In this document: piece after piece, positions 59,556-64,000 of the stretch | Layout: the number at the start of each line of letters is the position of its first letter | How positions within the stretch are numbered: position 1 is the stretch's first letter | NCBI GenBank assembly: GCA_964384025.1 | Contig: CAYLJJ010000019.1 | Location: 1 to 64,000, forward strand | Direction: 5' to 3' | DNA from: CAYLJJ01 sp964384025 | GTDB taxonomy: Bacteria; Myxococcota_A; Bradymonadia; UBA7976; UBA1532 | Length of the DNA stretch: 64,000 nucleotides | Notes under the pieces: model-generated | The model's input: only the letters and a program-made list of their open reading frames with translations | Databases searched by the model: none | Told to the model about the DNA's origin: nothing | Translations under genes and position numbers: made by a program

Positions 59556-61462
59556 CACTTGCAAACCTCCCTGAGATCGCTGCGGTAGTTGTTGATCTCG
59601 TCTGCCCAGTATTCTCCCTCAAAAGGCCAAGTGACGTAGTTGTTTCCGATGAAGATGGTCGCCGTTTTTTGAGACTCAGCTTCAGCCTTGACTGCGTCGC
59701 TCTTCCCCTTGTTGTAGATAATTTGGGTCTGTCGTTCGATCTGGTTTGCTTCATCCTCATCGATCTCGATGCGGATCTCCTCTACCTGAACCTCCAGGTT
59801 CTTAAGCTCCTCTTGAAGCCCCTGAAGGAGCTGAGCGATCTTGATGCCCAAGGCGATCGTCCCCTCCAGGTGACGATTCTCCACGGTTTGGAGAAGGCTC
59901 TTCTCCAATTCTGGACCAAAGCCCGCTTCACTGGCCTTGATGCGCACAATCTCTCGTCGATATTTGCTCACTGTAGTGTAGAGATCATAGAACTCAGCAC
60001 TGGAGATCACCGCCATACGCAGCAGGTGAGGCAGCTCCACTCCGTTCTGAGTCTGCTTGAGAACAAAGGCTCGGTAGAGATCTTGAGGAGAACTGTACTC
60101 CTGGAGGTAGCGGCTGATCGGCTTCTCCAAGGAGAGGTACTTATCCTCAATGCGCTTGATGGCATCGTGCGCATAGTCAAAATGGCACTTGTTCATGAAG
60201 ACCGTAGCCTCCAAAAGGTAAGTGTCGGGCAGGTAGTAGTTCTCCCAAGCGGGGCCGTCCAAGGTATGAAAAATACCCAGCCCCCGGCGAAGATCTCCCT
60301 TGAGAAAGTAGGACCAACCCGACTCATGTAGAGCATCTACATAGCTGGTGGAGTCGCTGGGGACCTTACGGTAATAGAAGATGGCGGCATCAAAGCTGCC
60401 CAGGGAATAAGCTACTCGAGCCAGAGCCAGATAGGCTAAGTTGCGAATACGAGGAGCCTCAGCCTCTTCAGCGGCGGCTACCGCGATCTGAAAATTCTCG
60501 GTGGCCCCGATGATGGTCTTGGCCCACTCCGTAGACTCCTGATCTTCACCCGCCAACTGTATATAGCTGAGCCCCAGGAGATATTGAGCTTCTGGATAAT
60601 CTTCTGCGCCTGGCTTCACCTCTCCCAGATAGCGACGCGCTTCTTCATAGCGGGTGTAGTCGAAGAAGAACTTACCCAAGAAGTAGTTGTAGCTGTCCTG
60701 GGTCTCTTGAGGGGCCCCTCCAATAAAGTGGTTGTTGAGGGCCTCCAGGGTAACTGGATTGTAAGCGATCTTCTTAGAGCAGTTACGCAACCCAGTGAAA
60801 GCGGGCACAAAGACATCACTCTCAGGACCCGTCGCCAGCAAGCCGTGATAAACCTCAGCGGCATTGCCATAGAGCTTCAAGCCGTAGAGGGCATCGGCCA
60901 AGCCCAAACGAGCGCTGAAGCCGATGCTGTCCTCTTTATTGATCTCTTTGAGGAAAGCGCTGAAGCGCTTGGCAGCGACAGCGTACTCCTTATCCTCCAA
61001 AGCCTCTCGCGCTGATTTGAGAGCTTGAGCCACGCGCTGGCGACGCTTTCTCTCTATGCGCTTTCGCTCCTTCTCGGCGGCTTTGCGAGCGGCTTCTTTG
61101 ATACGAGAGTCTTCTTCGCTGCGTGCCCTCTCATCGGCCTCCTCCTCACGCATCTTCTCCAGCTCGTCAGGCTCTTCAGCAGGAGGAGGCTCGGGAGGAG
61201 GCTCAGGAGCGGGCGCGGTTCCAGCACCACTCCCCATCATCACCTCGATCACCTCTTTGGGGACCCCTGCTTTTTCTAAGCGAGCCAGATCGCTCACCTT
61301 GAGTTGGAAAGTTGAACCTGTGCTTTGTATGGTCTGGATAATGACCGCCGCCGGAAGCTTCGAGCCATGCATCCTGATCACATCATCCATGCTGAGAGCC
61401 CAAGCGGGCAGCGCCAGGGCGAGAATCAGGAGAGGGCTGAGCAGAACGGATTGTGTCCTCAT
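59555..61462 (-). CDS. TPR protein with N-terminal DDVIRMH domain, AglT-like
   Basis: 635 residues. After a signal peptide (about 23 residues) comes a small domain (MDDVIRMHGSKLPAAVIIQT...LARLEKAGVPKEVIEVMM) that is common in myxobacterial envelope proteins. A Pro/Glu-rich stretch and an Arg/Lys/Glu helix follow, then TPR repeats (ARLGLADALYGLKLYGNAAEVYHGLL, YFLGKFFFDYTRYEEARRYL, LAYLALARVAYSLGSFDAAIFYY). Its shape fits the AglT/GltE group of gliding proteins. The start is ATG 61462 with GGAGATCAG upstream. It is 10 bp from the barrel gene's stop. Confidence 0.83.
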   Translation of the reverse strand: MRTQSVLLSPLLILALALPAWALSMDDVIRMHGSKLPAAVIIQTIQSTGSTFQLKVSDLARLEKAGVPKEVIEVMMGSGAGTAPAPEPPPEPPPAEEPDELEKMREEEADERARSEEDSRIKEAARKAAEKERKRIERKRRQRVAQALKSAREALEDKEYAVAAKRFSAFLKEINKEDSIGFSARLGLADALYGLKLYGNAAEVYHGLLATGPESDVFVPAFTGLRNCSKKIAYNPVTLEALNNHFIGGAPQETQDSYNYFLGKFFFDYTRYEEARRYLGEVKPGAEDYPEAQYLLGLSYIQLAGEDQESTEWAKTIIGATENFQIAVAAAEEAEAPRIRNLAYLALARVAYSLGSFDAAIFYYRKVPSDSTSYVDALHESGWSYFLKGDLRRGLGIFHTLDGPAWENYYLPDTYLLEATVFMNKCHFDYAHDAIKRIEDKYLSLEKPISRYLQEYSSPQDLYRAFVLKQTQNGVELPHLLRMAVISSAEFYDLYTTVSKYRREIVRIKASEAGFGPELEKSLLQTVENRHLEGTIALGIKIAQLLQGLQEELKNLEVQVEEIRIEIDEDEANQIERQTQIIYNKGKSDAVKAEAESQKTATIFIGNNYVTWPFEGEYWADEINNYRSDLREVCK

Positions 61463-61471
61463 CTGATCTCC

Positions 61472-62239
61472 TCAGAGCACCACGCCCAAGCCGAGGCTGA
61501 ACTCTACAGGCATAGAGATACCCCCAACTTCTTCCATCTTCTGGAAGAAGAAGTGACGATACTCAGTGTGGATGTTGAGATAATCGGTGATAAACCAACG
61601 GAATCCCAGCACAGTGTTTCCAGCAGGTTTGGGAACAGGGTTTCCATCTGGGTTGCCTGTTGGGTACTCCGTAGTGTGGATGATCCCTGCACCAAGCCCT
61701 AAATAGGTATCGAAATGGGTTAGTTTCATACCTAAGAAACTGATTTTCCCATATATCGGAGACCAAAGAATGTTAATATTGTAGTACATTGACATTACTT
61801 CATGAATAATAACTTCCTTCAGCTCTCCTTCTGTCTTAAGAAAGCCTCCCAGTCCAGAATCTACATCAATGGCATAGGCGTAGGATAGTTCTACGGCAAA
61901 AGCCTCTGACATATGATATCCCAACCTGACTCCCAATGGATAATAGACTATAAAGTCATCATTTGGGACAACACCAGCAAATGGGGTAAATTCCAGGCGG
62001 TTGGCTTTATCAAAGAGGCGTTTTTGAACCACTTTAACTTTGCGACGTTTTCCCCAAAAGAGCCCCAAATCCCGTTCTAGATTGTCCTCCGCTTTTTGAG
62101 CGGTTGGAGCATCCAGACCCTCTCCTTCTAAAGCAGACTTAGGAGCATCGCTCTCGCTGTCCGCCTTGGAAGTGTCTTGGGCCTGAGCCTGGGTCACAAT
62201 CACACAGGAGGCTGCGCACAATAACAGCAGCGTCTTCAT
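61472..62239 (-). CDS. Outer-membrane beta-barrel protein of the gliding-type operon
   Basis: 255 residues. It starts at ATG 62239, directly giving a signal peptide (MKTLLLLCAASCVIVTQAQAQ); a longer frame upstream to 62308 is unlikely. It has KVKVVQKRLFDKANRLEFTPFAGVVPNDDFI followed by barrel strands (YYPLGVRLGYHMSEAFAVELSYAY, FRWFITDYLNIHTEYRHFFF), matching the TIGR04565-type myxobacterial outer-membrane barrel. It ends in LGVVL. It may be the outer-membrane component of the complex (similar to GltA, B or H). It directly follows the VWA lipoprotein gene. Confidence 0.85.
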   Translation of the reverse strand: MKTLLLLCAASCVIVTQAQAQDTSKADSESDAPKSALEGEGLDAPTAQKAEDNLERDLGLFWGKRRKVKVVQKRLFDKANRLEFTPFAGVVPNDDFIVYYPLGVRLGYHMSEAFAVELSYAYAIDVDSGLGGFLKTEGELKEVIIHEVMSMYYNINILWSPIYGKISFLGMKLTHFDTYLGLGAGIIHTTEYPTGNPDGNPVPKPAGNTVLGFRWFITDYLNIHTEYRHFFFQKMEEVGGISMPVEFSLGLGVVL

Positions 62240-62258
62240 CAGATCTCGTTCCCTTCGA

Positions 62259-63524
62259 CTACTTTTTTTGGAGCCACAGACGGGCGTCGTTAAATGCTTC
62301 GTTCTCATTGCGTGATTTGGTCAAAGAGGCGGTTCGCGTGATGCCTCCCAAGGTGACAGAGAGATCCAGCGAGAGGAAATACTCGTCCAGATCAAAGAGA
62401 TTCTCAGAGAGAGTTGAGGAGACTGTAAGCTTCCAAGCTCCTGGAATCCTGCTGCGTACGGTCGCCTCTAAATTACTCAAACCATTTGTAAACTCTTCTG
62501 CCCGTTCCAGAGCGAGATATTCTCCTCCTGTTCGGCAAGCCAGCTTGACCAACTCAGGGTTTCGACCTGTGGGCAGATAATATTCGCTGTTCTTTTGCGG
62601 TTGTAGCTCTAAAATGATCACGGGGATTTGTTCACTGACATAGAGATCTGTAGCTTTCGCTAGGTCAAATCCTCCGGTAGAGGAATCTCCTGCTTCAACC
62701 CCGTCCGTAAAAAGAAGTACCACCGGTATATATGATTGATTTCCATCAATGATAGATTCTTTGACTTCAGCCAATGTTCCTGCCAATGGAGTCTGTCCAG
62801 TTGCATCACGGTTTAGTTTGTCTAAACCATCATTAATTATACTCTTGTTTTTGGTTGGTGTAGCATAAGCCTCTTCTATAGTTGGCCTGCTTCCGTTAAA
62901 CCAAACCAAAGAAAGTGATATATTATCAGGTAGATTGCGAACAAGTTGTTGAAAGAAGCCTATTCGGTTTTCATCGAAATCAGTGGCTGCATTGGGGTCG
63001 ATCGCTCCTGTATGGGGATCTTCTCCTGTCAAACTCCCTGAATGATCCATAAGTATCATCAAGAGGATTTCATCCTCTTTCTCGTGACGATCTTTGCCAC
63101 CACTATAGTGAAAGGAGAGATTCTCTGGCTCAAGATTTACTCCCGCTCTAAGCCCACTTTGTACTCCCTGAGCGACAGCAATTTCGGGAAAATCAGCGTC
63201 AAGACCAGAAGGTTTCTGTATATTCACCTTCTCGATCTGACAATTTTGCGCCTCATCATCGCAATTAAAAATCTCCCCTACAGTGTCTTTTTCTCGTTGA
63301 AGGTGAGTCCCAGGAAAAATCACTGAACGAGACTCAAATCCCTGATTGACCAGTAAAAGAGAGATTTCAAGATTTTCACCCTGCTCATCCAGAGCGCAGA
63401 CTCCAGGGACCAGAAGATCTGAAAATGCTGTTTTTTGGAAATCAATCCCCACTGTTGAGTCACAGCTCAAGAGCAAGAGGAGCCCAAGGGAGAGTACGCC
63501 TTGGATCCGATTCCTTTTGCGCAT
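62259..63524 (-). CDS. VWA-domain lipoprotein, CglB-like adhesin
   Basis: 421 residues. The lipobox is at LLLLSC21. It contains a von Willebrand A domain with MIDAS motif D160-H-S162-G-S164 (DHSGS), a conserved Thr in QTPLAG, and FTDG. Flanking strands carry Cys pairs. This matches CglB of Myxococcus, an outer-membrane lipoprotein adhesin that contacts the substratum and is driven by the Glt machinery. In this position it begins the operon that encodes the other gliding proteins. The start is ATG 63524 with AGGAAA upstream. The gene is A+T-rich between about 62700 and 63300. Confidence 0.85.
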   Translation of the reverse strand: MRKRNRIQGVLSLGLLLLLSCDSTVGIDFQKTAFSDLLVPGVCALDEQGENLEISLLLVNQGFESRSVIFPGTHLQREKDTVGEIFNCDDEAQNCQIEKVNIQKPSGLDADFPEIAVAQGVQSGLRAGVNLEPENLSFHYSGGKDRHEKEDEILLMILMDHSGSLTGEDPHTGAIDPNAATDFDENRIGFFQQLVRNLPDNISLSLVWFNGSRPTIEEAYATPTKNKSIINDGLDKLNRDATGQTPLAGTLAEVKESIIDGNQSYIPVVLLFTDGVEAGDSSTGGFDLAKATDLYVSEQIPVIILELQPQKNSEYYLPTGRNPELVKLACRTGGEYLALERAEEFTNGLSNLEATVRSRIPGAWKLTVSSTLSENLFDLDEYFLSLDLSVTLGGITRTASLTKSRNENEAFNDARLWLQKK

Positions 63525-64000
63525 CTAGGTTTCCTTTGGCGTGTGGCCGTTTTATCTCAAATTAGGAGGGCGCTTTGCTAGCACACCCCCCCCTCAGTGT
63601 CAACGAAGCCTCAAGGGAGCCAACCACCCCCTGAGAATCTTTTTCGAGCTGTGAGTGAGCTTGGATTCACAGTGAGGAGGGTTCTCTGTCGAGTTTTTTC
63701 TCGCGAATTCGAACAGAGTTCTACGTCCAGAGCCCTTTGGGTTCGGAGTGAAAAAATTTGCACTCCCTCCCAGTAGCCCTCTTTGGCTTACGCTGAATTG
63801 GGGAGATTGATTAAAGCTCAAGAGTTTCTATTGCCCTGAAAAAGTTTAAGGCTTCTTAAGCCCTCAGCAACATTTGACAGGCTCTCTATTGATGCTTAAT
63901 CTTCCCGAACCTAAGGAGTTGTTTAGGGGCCCTTGGGGGGCCTCCCAAAATTAAGACTGAGGAGCCCCTGAGATTCCTTGATCTCCTTTAACATCACCTC
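63525..64000. other. Intergenic end of the window, no gene supported
   Basis: About 475 bp without a convincing gene. It holds a C8 run (63586-63593), one spurious minus-strand frame of 73 codons (63600-63821) and a near-perfect 16-bp palindrome TTGGGGGGCCTCCCAA (63933-63948) within a G/C-rich patch. No terminator T-run or tRNA fold is evident to me. It must hold the promoter of the gliding operon, but I cannot place it. Confidence 0.5.

Noticed and set aside
59669..60331. 220-codon plus-strand frame opposite the AglT-like gene
   Set aside because: Antisense shadow of a TPR gene with clear sense coding and an operon context.
63600..63821. 73-codon minus-strand frame at the right end
   Set aside because: No ribosome site, no domain, and an unusual Ser/Asn/Pro composition compared with real genes here.

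Overview
This window looks like a chromosomal segment of a predatory or gliding Myxococcota-type (former Deltaproteobacteria) bacterium, probably a lineage of moderate GC content rather than a classical high-GC Myxococcus. The evidence is a GltD/GltJ/CglB-like gliding-machinery operon, an outer-membrane barrel of the type found in myxobacteria, a MYXO-CTERM-like protein tail, MopE-type and thrombospondin-3 Asp-rich repeats, a pair of ArsA-like ATPases, IcmF, a pilus retraction ATPase, and many lipoproteins and Cys-rich secreted proteins. I saw no rRNA, tRNA or CRISPR array.

Layout. 1-1169: end of a Cys-rich repeat protein. 1273-6646 (+): a cinA-C / ThpR-like / recA run behind a promoter carrying two CTGTACAG palindromes, then pilT, a barrel-like protein with extreme G/C homopolymers and an acidic repeat protein. 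6696-11021 (-): an outer-membrane protein and isobutyryl-CoA mutase icmF. 11125-12453: a decayed, A+T-rich McrBC-like restriction remnant. 12494-16848 (+): a SNF2 helicase, a SWIM zinc-finger partner and a Tat-signal protein. 16916-18902: two overlapping ArsA-like ATPases with complementary P-loop changes. 18931-22810: a thioredoxin-like lipoprotein, a DEDDh exonuclease and a TPR-CHAT lipoprotein protease. 22863-24005: a MopE-like gene broken by two frameshifts.

24177-37983 (+): a type VI secretion cluster in the order tssJ-K-L-M-A-B-C-hcp-E-F-G. The J-K-L-M half is clearly A+T-richer than the B-to-G half. No ClpV, VgrG or PAAR gene is present here. It is followed by a zinc-ribbon, transmembrane, double-LytM endopeptidase (38036-40540). 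40506-45165: a DUF434-type protein, a 1044-residue secreted multi-repeat protein and a conserved hypothetical protein.

45244-47345 (-) is the standard translation operon rpsP-khpA-rimM-trmD-rplS. 47542-52627 (+) holds a double cNMP-binding protein, an AI-2E-family membrane protein, an HtrA protease, a small membrane protein and an unusual RluA-RlmI-type fusion enzyme, with the last three overlapping by ATGA. 52642-63524 (-) is the gliding-type operon, transcribed in the order VWA lipoprotein (CglB-like), outer-membrane barrel, two large TPR proteins, TPR lipoprotein, small secreted protein, GltJ-like. 63525-64000 shows no convincing gene.

The systems most worth study are the complementary ArsA pair, the catalytically dead ThpR in the recA operon, the P-loop-less TssM with a C11 tract, the surface CHAT protease, the RluA-RlmI fusion, and the compact gliding operon with its CglB-like adhesin.
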